Shown: positions 55,501 through 63,430 of the stretch, piece by piece | How positions within the stretch are numbered: position 1 is the first letter of the stretch | How the letters are laid out: the number at the start of each line of letters is the position of its first letter | NCBI RefSeq assembly: GCF_000469135.2 | Contig: NZ_CP048117.1 | Span: 2,517,501 to 2,581,500 of the forward strand | Source of the DNA: Bacillus sp. SB49 | GTDB taxonomy: Bacteria; Bacillota; Bacilli; Bacillales; Halobacillaceae | Length of the DNA: 64,000 nt | Direction: 5' to 3' | Position numbers and translations under genes: made by a program | The notes under the pieces: model-generated | What the model saw: only the letters and a program-made list of their open reading frames with translations | Database searches by the model: none | Told to the model about the DNA's origin: nothing

Positions 55501-56360
55501 TACTTTTGGTATTCATGCCTGCTCTTCTTCTCTACTTCCTCGGTTACTTTCCCTTCTTCGTCGAAACGCAGTGCACGATAAATGGCATCATGATAAAAGA
55601 TATACCACGCTTGTTTCCCATATCCATACTTCATCCACTTCTCTTTCTCATGAACAGAGGTCACCGGGTAATCGTCATAGGCGAGCGCCCACAACACGTT
55701 TTGGTGTGCATGCGTCGGCATAAGGTCTGCCATATGCAGAAAACATACTTCCCCCTCTTCATAAAGGAGGATGGAGTGTCCGTCACTATGCCCGCTCGTA
55801 TGGATGAACCGGAGACCCGGAACGATTTGCAGCTCCTTCTCAAATGTATGTACCAAATGTTGGACTGGTTCCCAATTCGCTTCCCAATACGTATTTTTGG
55901 AGCGCATATTCGGATTCCGCATTTCCTCCCATTCCACTTCACTCGTATAAATAACCGCATTCGGGAACGTGGGGACTAGTTCTTCTTTCCCCCAAGAGGT
56001 AAGCCCACAGGCATGATCAAAGTGCAGGTGTGTCATCAGAACTACGTCTATGTCACCGCAAGTGAGGCCCATTTCCTCTAATGAGCTCCGGATGTTTGAT
56101 TCCTGAAATACTCCATAATTTCGTTTTTGTTTATCCGTAAGCTTTCCCTTACCGATACCGGAATCAATCAACATCCGCTTACCGTCGATTTCCAACAAAA
56201 TCGGGTCGGTCCTCAATTCAATCTGATTGTTTTCGTTCACGGGATACTTGCGACTCCACAAAGGCTTCGGTACTACACCAAACATTGCGCCGCCGTCCAT
56301 ATGGGTGACGCCGCCGTCGAGCCACGTCAATTTAGCACGGCCGATTTCCATCGTTTCCAT
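55500..56360 (-). CDS. ytnP: metallo-beta-lactamase-fold lactonase YtnP
   Basis: A 286-residue MBL-fold hydrolase. The metal motif is [15 protein letters not shown] near residue 106, with a later [10 protein letters not shown] (near 188) and [11 protein letters not shown] (near 213). YtnP of B. subtilis is a lactonase that interferes with streptomycete and homoserine-lactone signals; lactonase activity here is inferred. TTG 56375 opens the frame; ATG 56360 with GGAGGGGTGTTGG is preferred. Confidence 0.9.
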   Translation of the reverse strand: METMEIGRAKLTWLDGGVTHMDGGAMFGVVPKPLWSRKYPVNENNQIELRTDPILLEIDGKRMLIDSGIGKGKLTDKQKRNYGVFQESNIRSSLEEMGLTCGDIDVVLMTHLHFDHACGLTSWGKEELVPTFPNAVIYTSEVEWEEMRNPNMRSKNTYWEANWEPVQHLVHTFEKELQIVPGLRFIHTSGHSDGHSILLYEEGEVCFLHMADLMPTHAHQNVLWALAYDDYPVTSVHEKEKWMKYGYGKQAWYIFYHDAIYRALRFDEEGKVTEEVEKKSRHEYQK

Positions 56361-56381
56361 CCAACACCCCTCCAACTATAA

Positions 56382-56417
56382 AGATAGCTCTAGTCTATCA
56401 TATAGACCAGAGCTATT
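56382..56417 (-). terminator. trmB terminator
   Basis: Sixteen-bp stem AATAGCTCTGGTCTAT with partner and ATG loop, followed by a T-rich run on the minus strand. Confidence 0.75.
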
Positions 56418-56427
56418 GTAAACGGTA

Positions 56428-57072
56428 TCAACCGAGGAATCTAGCCGTGCATCTGTAAATAGGCTGTCCTTTGGCTGCAAACTTCTCTTCATATTCTGTT
56501 GTCACATTGAGAGGATCTTCATCGGCGTGAAGATCGACGGATACATCTTCCAAAGTCATCCCGAATTCGGAAAAGCTGATCAAGGAATATTCAAACAGCC
56601 CTCTATTATCCGTTTTCAACGTCAAACGGCCTTCCTCAACCAACACTTCTTTGTATTGTTCAAGAAACGTATGGAACGTCAGACGACGCTTTTCATGCTT
56701 ATTCTTCGGCCAAGGGTCAGAGAAGTTCAAATAAATATGATCCACTTCCCCTTTATCGAAAAGTTCCCGCAAATCCTTTGCATTTTCATTAACCATTCGT
56801 ACATTCGTCGTTTCGGCAGCCAGCACTTTCTTCACTGCACCTACGATGACACTTTTAACGAACTCCAAACCTACGAAGTTTACTTCCGGATGCTGTTTCC
56901 CAATTCCGGCAATAAACTGGCCTTTCCCTGATCCTATTTCTAAATGGAGCGGTTGTTCAGGGTTCTGAAACAACTCTTTCCATTTTCCTTTGTTATCAAA
57001 TGGGTGTTGAACTACAACTTCATCATGTTCTCTGAGAAAGTCGTCCGCCCACGGTTTATTTCTTAAACGCAT
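56428..57072 (-). CDS. trmB: tRNA (guanine-46-N7)-methyltransferase
   Basis: A 214-residue SAM-dependent enzyme that makes m7G46 in tRNA. SAM motif EIGSGKGQFIAGI is near residue 46, and the catalytic signature FSDPWPKNKHEKRR near residue 118. Full family length. ATG follows GAAGGAGGAATACCATAC. In B. subtilis trmB sits beside ytmP; here a small membrane protein gene lies between them. Confidence 0.95.
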   Translation of the reverse strand: MRLRNKPWADDFLREHDEVVVQHPFDNKGKWKELFQNPEQPLHLEIGSGKGQFIAGIGKQHPEVNFVGLEFVKSVIVGAVKKVLAAETTNVRMVNENAKDLRELFDKGEVDHIYLNFSDPWPKNKHEKRRLTFHTFLEQYKEVLVEEGRLTLKTDNRGLFEYSLISFSEFGMTLEDVSVDLHADEDPLNVTTEYEEKFAAKGQPIYRCTARFLG

Positions 57073-57143
57073 GTATGGTATTCCTCCTTCTTATCGTTAG
57101 TATGGTACCACGAAGAGTGCAAAATTTAAAACTTTTTTATGAT

Positions 57144-57158
57144 TTGCAAGCGAAGACG
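57144..57158 (+). promoter_or_regulatory. second cre-like sequence
   Basis: TTGCAAGCGAAGACG matches the cre consensus at 14 of 15 positions, but it lies close to the trmB upstream region; relevance is unclear. Confidence 0.35.
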
Positions 57159-57265
57159 TGAAAACACGAACATGAGGGAAGAAATAGCAAGAGAAGGGTG
57201 CTATTTCCCCTACATGCAGGACCACGTACAGATAGTGCTGTTTATGGAGGATTGGCATGCTTTCA

Positions 57266-57280
57266 TTGTAAACGCTTTCT
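57266..57280 (+). promoter_or_regulatory. cre site (CcpA operator), perfect consensus match
   Basis: TTGTAAACGCTTTCT fits WTGNAANCGNWNNCW at every position. Its first six bases could serve as a -35, with TAATAT (57291-57296) as -10, so CcpA binding would repress. It lies 57-71 bases before the small membrane protein start. The remainder of 57073-57336 shows no other gene. Confidence 0.75.
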
Positions 57281-57336
57281 GATTTATGCTTAATATCGTG
57301 TGAGACACTAATAAGCAGGAAGGATGATCAATTCAC

Positions 57337-57507
57337 ATGCTTGTAAAAGCGATGGAACTGGCGGTTTTAGCCGCATTCTCTGTACTGTTTGCAGGATACG
57401 CACTATTCATTTACCCATTAGAGAAACTAAAAGAAGTTACCAGCTCAGAAGTAAAAGCGAAAAAGCTTAAATATACACCACAAACGACTGAAAAAACCGT
57501 TGCCTGA
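57337..57507 (+). CDS. small membrane protein, 56 residues
   Basis: A frame of 56 codons: MLVKAMELAVLAAFSVLFAG with a membrane helix (about residues 7-26), a short FIYPLEKLKEV segment, and a basic polar tail. I do not recognise the family. It is supported by the perfect cre upstream and a terminator whose loop is formed by its stop codon. The ribosome-binding site is weak or distant (AGGAAGG at 15 bases), so the translation evidence is indirect. Confidence 0.6.
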   Translation: MLVKAMELAVLAAFSVLFAGYALFIYPLEKLKEVTSSEVKAKKLKYTPQTTEKTVA

Positions 57508-57520
57508 GGCAACGGTTTTT
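57492..57520 (+). terminator. terminator with stop codon in its loop
   Basis: AAAAACCGTTGCC pairs perfectly with GGCAACGGTTTTT; the three-base loop is the TGA stop of the small membrane protein, and the stem overlaps its last codons. Confidence 0.85.
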
Positions 57521-57545
57521 CTTTGTCTGGTATGGATATAAAGAA

Positions 57546-57587
57546 TAAAATCAGCTTGCAAAGACAGGACGTTGTCTCAACAAGCTG
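57546..57587 (-). terminator. ytmP terminator
   Basis: CAGCTTG pairs with CAAGCTG and GAGACA with TGTCTT inside; minus-strand tail ATTTTATTC. Confidence 0.75.
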
Positions 57588-57590
57588 TAT

Positions 57591-58397
57591 TCATAGAATT
57601 TCATGTTTTTTCATAATCCTTTTCAGTTTATCCAACCGAACCATCGCTTCATCGTATTCCCCGCGCATCTGGTGCCATTGAATAAAGGACAGAGACTGAG
57701 ATACGGAGTACCATTTCATTCGCTGGTACATATGATCATCCAGTTCTGTACCATAATGCTTCAACCACATGTCCCACTGATCTTCCGGAATGTAGTTGTA
57801 CAACAGCATGCCAAGATCGAGAGCAGGGTCGGCGACCATAGCGTTGTCCCAATCAATTAAATAAAGACGATCATCCGAAGACAGCAACCAATTGTTATGA
57901 TTCGTATCACAATGGCATACCACATGCTTATGATATTCCACTTCTTGGACATGTTTGTCTAGGAACCTGATGGCGTGATGAATTTCAATTCTCGGATCGA
58001 CCTGATCCAACACCTTTTGGTTTTCTTTAAGATCCTTCAAAATTTCTGCAGGGGTCAATGGATGCTTCCCGAGCCTCATCAACATATCCAACATTTCTGA
58101 AGAATGATGGATTTTGCTTAGCAATGCGGCAACTCGAGGATGCTTCATTTCTTCCGTCTTCAATTCCCTGCCTTCCAGCCACTCTTGAGCTGTTATGACA
58201 TCGCCATTCTCCAACCGTTTGGTCCAAACAAGCTTGGGCACAATTCCTTCAGCAGACAACACGGCCAGGAAAGGAGAAGAATTACGTTTCAGAAACAACC
58301 GTTTCCCTTCTGTCTGAGCATAATAAGCTTCACCCGTTGAGCCGCCGGCTGGTGTTACGGTCCAATTACTACCAAGTATATGTTCCAACCAATTCAC
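57591..58397 (-). CDS. ytmP: phosphotransferase (APH/choline kinase-like) YtmP
   Basis: A 268-residue kinase-fold protein. The catalytic loop reads VVCHCDTNHNNWLL near residue 160, with the catalytic Asp and metal Asn, followed by IDWDNAMVADPALDLG with the metal Asp. Substrate unknown; aminoglycoside or choline-type small molecules are typical of the fold. The frame opens at TTG 58403, but GTG 58397 has GAGGAATTGAAG at good spacing. Order matches B. subtilis ytmP. Confidence 0.88.
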   Translation of the reverse strand: MNWLEHILGSNWTVTPAGGSTGEAYYAQTEGKRLFLKRNSSPFLAVLSAEGIVPKLVWTKRLENGDVITAQEWLEGRELKTEEMKHPRVAALLSKIHHSSEMLDMLMRLGKHPLTPAEILKDLKENQKVLDQVDPRIEIHHAIRFLDKHVQEVEYHKHVVCHCDTNHNNWLLSSDDRLYLIDWDNAMVADPALDLGMLLYNYIPEDQWDMWLKHYGTELDDHMYQRMKWYSVSQSLSFIQWHQMRGEYDEAMVRLDKLKRIMKKHEIL

Positions 58398-58557
58398 CTT
58401 CAATTCCTCAAATCCTCTTGTGATTGAATCACGTCATTGTTTCTGAATCTATTATATCGTACTTTAGTAACGATCCAAAATTAATTTTCATCCGTTTTTG
58501 AGCGTGTACCTTAGAATAGATTAACCCATAATTCTGTCTAGTTTCAAGGAATATCTT

Positions 58558-59481
58558 TTAATCGCCTGCAATCATCGATTTTGATGGCGCTTTCTCAATT
58601 GTACAGGTGTACGTTTCACCAGCCTGGCCATCCACTTGAAAAGGCACAGCAGCCCGGGAAGTTATTTTTACTCGTTTAGCCTTGATCAGGTGGACCTCCT
58701 TGATTCTTGCATGCCATCCTGTAAAAACGCTGAAAAAGAGCACAGCCAATTTCCTTTTTGATATGGGATCGAGGATCAGCAGCTCAAACTCTCCTTTGGT
58801 TAAATCTGCGTGCGGCGCTATCTTCATCCCCCCTCCAAAATATGGATGATTGGCAATCGTCAGCATCATGATCTCCCGCCCCGGGTAAAAGACGCCGTCG
58901 ATATCCAGGTCTACCGTAATCGGTGCTGAATTTCTAATCGATGCAAGTAAAGCTGCAGGATAGGTCAGAGAAGAAAACAATCTTCGGTTTCCTTTATTGC
59001 GTGATTTTGTGACCCTTCCTGCAATCCTACCGTCAAGTCCGAACCCGATACTATTAAGAAACAAGCGGGTACCATTTCTTTTTCTCCCATGAAGGTCATA
59101 ACACCCCAAACGGAGCTGGTGAATTCTGGGACGACGGATCATATTACGGAACAAAGGCAGACCACGCTCCCTTAAGCCCAGCCCTCTTGCAAAATCATTC
59201 CCTGTCCCCGCAGGCAGGAAGCAGATCGGAATAGAGGGATAACTGCGCGCTCCATTTACGACCTCATGTAACGTACCATCTCCACCCAGCACGATGATGG
59301 ATGATAACGTATCTTGATAGATTTCCGTTACCTGTCTCGCTATACGTTCTGCATGTCCTTCCTCTTGTGTGAAGAAGGCACGGCAATTTTCAGCTTTGTA
59401 GGAATGGTCCCTCTGGATCCTCCTATACATCTTGGCCGCTTTCCCTTTCCCGGCAACCGGATTCACGATAATGATATTCAT
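58558..59481 (-). CDS. ytlR: diacylglycerol kinase-like lipid kinase YtlR
   Basis: A 307-residue protein of the DagK/YegS family. The nucleotide signature VLGGDGTLHEVVNGARSY lies near residue 65, and the Gly-rich FLPAGTGNDFARGLGL near residue 93. It probably phosphorylates a lipid; which one is unknown. Matches B. subtilis YtlR. ATG follows GGAGAAATGTCCT. Divergent from the EAL gene. Confidence 0.9.
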   Translation of the reverse strand: MNIIIVNPVAGKGKAAKMYRRIQRDHSYKAENCRAFFTQEEGHAERIARQVTEIYQDTLSSIIVLGGDGTLHEVVNGARSYPSIPICFLPAGTGNDFARGLGLRERGLPLFRNMIRRPRIHQLRLGCYDLHGRKRNGTRLFLNSIGFGLDGRIAGRVTKSRNKGNRRLFSSLTYPAALLASIRNSAPITVDLDIDGVFYPGREIMMLTIANHPYFGGGMKIAPHADLTKGEFELLILDPISKRKLAVLFFSVFTGWHARIKEVHLIKAKRVKITSRAAVPFQVDGQAGETYTCTIEKAPSKSMIAGD

Positions 59482-59567
59482 AGGACATTTCTCCTGATTT
59501 TTAAGTCGTATAATTATGCAGCTGATTACTATTCTATTATAATATTAATTAGAAAGGAGGAGTTCCA

Positions 59568-60572
59568 ATGGCTAAAGATTGCACGTACTGTGGTACAACA
59601 GTCACCATTCCTGACAACGGCGCCTTAATCATTCGAGCCCATTCGGAATTGTCCCGTCGCGGTGTACCCGCTGATGAGGGAGTACATATTATTCCCTACC
59701 AAAACAGAGAAAACCTGCAAGACATCCTTGCAGACCTCCTGTCCAAGGGGGTGAAGGAGGAAGAATGGATCCATCTGTCTTCTGGTTCCATGGCTCAAAC
59801 ATTCCCGATCACGATCGAGCACCTCTTTGCGAGGCTTTGTCAACCGGAGCTTGAAAGCTTGATTCATCAAGGTGATTTTGAGGCACACCTCCAGCCGATC
59901 CTCAATATGAAGGACAGCAGCATTTTTGGATATGAGGCTCTGCTTAGGACGAAAGGAAGGCAAGTAAATCCCGGCGAACTCTTTGATTACGCTGCACGTT
60001 CAGGACTTCAGTCTATGCTGGATCAAAAAGCCCGGCGTGCTGCTGTTCAAGCCAAGGCAGAGCATTTACAGCCGGGGCAGCACATCTTCATCAATTTCCT
60101 TCCATCTACTATTTATGTTCCGGAATTTTGTTTAAAGCATACTTTTCAAATAGTGGAGGAATTTTCTATCGATCCGGCAGACCTTGTTTTTGAAGTAGTG
60201 GAAACAGAAAAAATTACGGATGTTCGGCACCTGAAAGGTATTTTGGATACGTACAAATCATCCGGTATGCGTGTAGCTCTCGATGATGTGGGGGCAGGAT
60301 ACAGCACAATAGAAATGCTTTCTCTACTACAACCCGACATCGTGAAAATCGATCGTTCCTACATTAATGGATGTACCGGGGATCCAATCAAACAACAGTT
60401 TTTATTTGAAGTACTGCAGCGTGCGGACAAGCTTGGAATTGACGTGCTTGCGGAAGGAATCGAAACCGTAGAGGAGTGGAACTGGCTGCAGAGCCAGGGA
60501 GTCGGGTACGGTCAAGGATTTTACATTGATAAACCGCGTCCAGTTCCGTCAAAAGAACTCATTCTTCCCTAG
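59568..60572 (+). CDS. EAL domain cyclic-di-GMP phosphodiesterase
   Basis: A 334-residue protein. The EAL domain (about 92-330) retains catalytic residues: E in GYEALLR (near 124), N in INFLPS, E in FEVVETE, DD in ALDDVGAG, K in VKIDRSY, E in LAEGIETVEEW and Q in GYGQGFY, so hydrolysis of cyclic di-GMP is likely. The first 90 residues hold CTYCGTTV at residues 5-12, a possible half zinc ribbon, and a small alpha/beta region of unknown role. RBS AAGGAGGAGTTCC. It sits between ytlR and ytlQ, where B. subtilis has no such gene. Confidence 0.9.
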   Translation: MAKDCTYCGTTVTIPDNGALIIRAHSELSRRGVPADEGVHIIPYQNRENLQDILADLLSKGVKEEEWIHLSSGSMAQTFPITIEHLFARLCQPELESLIHQGDFEAHLQPILNMKDSSIFGYEALLRTKGRQVNPGELFDYAARSGLQSMLDQKARRAAVQAKAEHLQPGQHIFINFLPSTIYVPEFCLKHTFQIVEEFSIDPADLVFEVVETEKITDVRHLKGILDTYKSSGMRVALDDVGAGYSTIEMLSLLQPDIVKIDRSYINGCTGDPIKQQFLFEVLQRADKLGIDVLAEGIETVEEWNWLQSQGVGYGQGFYIDKPRPVPSKELILP

Positions 60573-61467
60573 ACTCTTCTTCGTCTACATCCCATTCCGG
60601 CCGTTTCACGGAAGATGTGCGGCAATGGTACAGCAGTGCTTCTGCAGCCTTTAGCTGGTCGTGCTTGAATGGTGACGTTGTATTTCTTTTGTCTTCCAAC
60701 CACTGTGCGTAGCGTTCTCTACCTATGTAATCTGTTTGGAATGGTTCTTTCACTCCCGAGAACGTCCATTGCGGTGCAAGCACCACTTTTCGAAAAGGAA
60801 GATGGATATTATATTTCTTCCAAACACTTTTCACATAGGTTTCCGACCGCCTTAATGACAAAAGCGGGTTCATGATTTTGCGCTGCTTTCCATTCTCTTC
60901 GACATACCAAGCTTTTTCAGCACTCGGGTAAACCGTTTCACCCGGAATGGCGGAAAGGTCATAAATCAATTCGACCCCGTGTGGTCCGATCAACAAAGGC
61001 TCGATTTCCATCTGAGCCTTTTTGATCGTTACAATCGGTCTGTACATAAGGAGATATGTATCCGGGAGCCGCTGCAAGTAAAACTTCAGCCGCTCATCCT
61101 CCCGGTACTCTGGCGCAAGAAAGGATCTCTCCACCAGGGTTTTGGAAGCCCAAGTCAATTGGAGAGAGAATAAACCATCCAAAAACTGCTGCTTCCTTTC
61201 TGCCATACTGACGGGACTTTCTTCCACTTCCGGTCTATGGTCTGGTTTTTCTTCTTCTTTTCTCATCCATCGTCTCCAGAAAGGTGAACGCAGTGGTTCC
61301 GTGTCTTCCAGAGATGCTGCCTCTATCCCCGTGTCTTTTACATGCAGAAATTCGTGTCTTGCTTTTTCCCACTGCTCTTTCTTTAATTGGATATATTTCG
61401 TCGGGTATTGAAAGATGTTTCGCTGGTATCTTGAAATGTAGTCCTGTAATTTAATCAACTGTGCCAT
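60559..61467 (-). CDS. ytlQ: YtlQ-like conserved protein
   Basis: A 302-residue soluble protein without a motif I can assign; it has a basic, Trp/Arg-rich N-terminal half and a Glu-rich linker (RPEVEESPVSMAERK). Position directly downstream of the 2'-5' RNA ligase-type gene supports the YtlQ assignment. Some features (IGPHGVELIYDLSA) are reminiscent of nuclease-related domains, but this is weak. ATG 61467 follows GGAGTAACT. The stop overlaps the EAL gene end by 14 bases on the opposite strand. Confidence 0.7.
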   Translation of the reverse strand: MAQLIKLQDYISRYQRNIFQYPTKYIQLKKEQWEKARHEFLHVKDTGIEAASLEDTEPLRSPFWRRWMRKEEEKPDHRPEVEESPVSMAERKQQFLDGLFSLQLTWASKTLVERSFLAPEYREDERLKFYLQRLPDTYLLMYRPIVTIKKAQMEIEPLLIGPHGVELIYDLSAIPGETVYPSAEKAWYVEENGKQRKIMNPLLSLRRSETYVKSVWKKYNIHLPFRKVVLAPQWTFSGVKEPFQTDYIGRERYAQWLEDKRNTTSPFKHDQLKAAEALLYHCRTSSVKRPEWDVDEEESREE

Positions 61468-61469
61468 AG

Positions 61470-62030
61470 TTACTCCTTTATCCGTAATGGAATAGCGGCA
61501 ATACATTCGTATTTCGGCTTCTGTTCCGGATGGATCTTATACACATTTACTCGTTCCACCATCATTTCTAAACGTTCTTGCAAAATGCCCGGTTCTGCTC
61601 CCTCTTCCAGCAGCGGTGATTTTCCTTCTGCCTGTTTCTTAGCAAGGGTGATATGCGGATAATACTTGCGGTTTTCATTGGGAAATCCCTGGCTCTTTCC
61701 ACATTCCTCCACGAGTGATTTCATCTCTTCTAAAGAGGCTGGCAAGGATACTTCTGCATGAAATACCCGCGGCTTTACAGGATTACCGAAAAAACCTGCA
61801 GGACCGATTTGAAGAGGAAAAGGAGCCGGCCAATGTCGATGAAGCAAGTCAGAAAGCAAGGATTCTATTCTTTCATCGGAGCATCCTCCAAGAAACTTTA
61901 ATGTAATATGGAAATCTTCTACCTCCGTCCAGACTTTATACTCCATGTGCTGCTTTAGCTCCTCCTGCATGGATACAAGCTCCTGACGTATAGGTTCACT
62001 TACGGGAATTCCGATAAAGTAATGGTTCAC
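61470..62030 (-). CDS. thpR: RNA 2',3'-cyclic phosphodiesterase (ThpR, YtlP)
   Basis: A 186-residue 2H phosphoesterase. Both HxTx motifs are present: FHITLKFLG near residue 43 and YPHITLAKK near residue 128. The family opens 2',3'-cyclic RNA ends and can show 2'-5' ligase activity. The start is GTG at 62030 with GGAGGAGCG before it. ytlQ follows two bases downstream, giving an operon; pepV lies 18 bases upstream on the same strand. Confidence 0.92.
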   Translation of the reverse strand: MNHYFIGIPVSEPIRQELVSMQEELKQHMEYKVWTEVEDFHITLKFLGGCSDERIESLLSDLLHRHWPAPFPLQIGPAGFFGNPVKPRVFHAEVSLPASLEEMKSLVEECGKSQGFPNENRKYYPHITLAKKQAEGKSPLLEEGAEPGILQERLEMMVERVNVYKIHPEQKPKYECIAAIPLRIKE

Positions 62031-62048
62031 CGCTCCTCCTCCATTCTC

Positions 62049-63428
62049 TTATTTCGTTAGCTCATACAGGCTTGCTGCGTATATTTCCATTGCCCTTACC
62101 ATATCAGCAATTCGGACATGTTCATCTTTCTGATGGGCAGTATCCGGGCTGTCATGGAACATAGCACCAAACGCGACTGCTGACTCCATCGTACGTGCAT
62201 AAGTAGCTCCGCCAATCGATTGCACAGACGCTTCTTCACCGGTCACCCGGTTATAAACGGAAAGCAGTGTCGTAACAAAGGGGTGATCCTTCTCCAGGTG
62301 AATAGCGGGAAGGTGATCATAAATACGCAATATCCCTTCGTGCCTCCGAGCAGCTTCTTCCAATTTCCCGACGATTTTCTCATAATTTCCTGTCACCGGG
62401 TACCTGAGATTGAATCCAACTTGACATGCTTGACTTTCCCATTGAATAGACCCCAGATTACTGGTCAAGGCACCGGAAGCTTCATCCGACTGGGACACTC
62501 CCAGTCCTTCTCCATTTGTTGCATGGAATGTGCTGTGCAGGTAGTCGATCAATTGACGTTGAATTTCCGGCAGCTCTTCCGTCTGCAGAAAAGCCAGGAG
62601 ACGGATGATGGCATTATTCCCTGTTTCCGGTCTGCTGGCATGGGCAGCTTGTCCATAGAGGGTCAAATGTATATCGTCCCCGCCCTGCTCTACTTTCCCC
62701 TCCAACGTTTGATCTTCCAAATAACGCTGGAACCGATCGGCCACCTCTTTCTCTGCCTTTACGCGCACAACTGCGTCCTCAGGTACCATATTTAATCGGT
62801 CGCCTCCTGTCAAGGAGACTATTTTTACAGCAGCACTTGATTCTCCTTCATGCACCGGGATTGTCAAATAAGCATCAAGCAGCCCTTTCTCTGCGTGAAT
62901 GACAGGAAAAGATGCATCCGGAGTAAAACCTGTTCCGGGCATCTCTTCTTTCTTGAAATAGTGGGTAATTCCCTGCCAATCCCTTTCTTCATCCGTACCG
63001 AGAATGAGCCGTATCCGCTTATTTGGTTCAAAGCCTTTATCCTTAAGCATCTTCATGGCGATATAGGCGGCCATGACGGGACCTTTGTCATCCTGGGCTC
63101 CCCTGGCGTACAGATTTCCGTCTTTCACTACAGGGTTGAACGGTTCTGTGGACCAGCCTTCTCCGGCAGGAACGACATCCAGATGACCTAATATTCCTAT
63201 TAACTCTTCCCCGTGCCCGAACTCTATATGACCTGCCTGGCCATCTACTTGTTTTGTCGCAAAACCATCCTGCTCTGCAATTTCCAGCATTTTCTGAAGT
63301 GCATCGTTGATCGGTTTTCCATACGGATATTCTTCACTCTCTTCATAGACACTCGGAATCGCCAACAGTTGTTTGGCCTTTTCAATAAACTCCTGCTCGT
63401 ACGTTTCGCTCCATAATTTGAAATCCAT
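62049..63428 (-). CDS. pepV: dipeptidase PepV
   Basis: A 459-residue M20-family metallopeptidase. Metal ligands appear in GHLDVVPAGEGW (near residue 81), GAQDDKGP (near 113), LGTDEERDW (near 146) and the late VAFGAMFHDSPDTAHQKDEH. PepV cleaves dipeptides with an unblocked N-terminus. Probably transcribed with the upstream channel gene, whose stop is two bases before the pepV start region, and with thpR-ytlQ after it. Confidence 0.94.
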   Translation of the reverse strand: MDFKLWSETYEQEFIEKAKQLLAIPSVYEESEEYPYGKPINDALQKMLEIAEQDGFATKQVDGQAGHIEFGHGEELIGILGHLDVVPAGEGWSTEPFNPVVKDGNLYARGAQDDKGPVMAAYIAMKMLKDKGFEPNKRIRLILGTDEERDWQGITHYFKKEEMPGTGFTPDASFPVIHAEKGLLDAYLTIPVHEGESSAAVKIVSLTGGDRLNMVPEDAVVRVKAEKEVADRFQRYLEDQTLEGKVEQGGDDIHLTLYGQAAHASRPETGNNAIIRLLAFLQTEELPEIQRQLIDYLHSTFHATNGEGLGVSQSDEASGALTSNLGSIQWESQACQVGFNLRYPVTGNYEKIVGKLEEAARRHEGILRIYDHLPAIHLEKDHPFVTTLLSVYNRVTGEEASVQSIGGATYARTMESAVAFGAMFHDSPDTAHQKDEHVRIADMVRAMEIYAASLYELTK

Positions 63429-63430
63429 AC

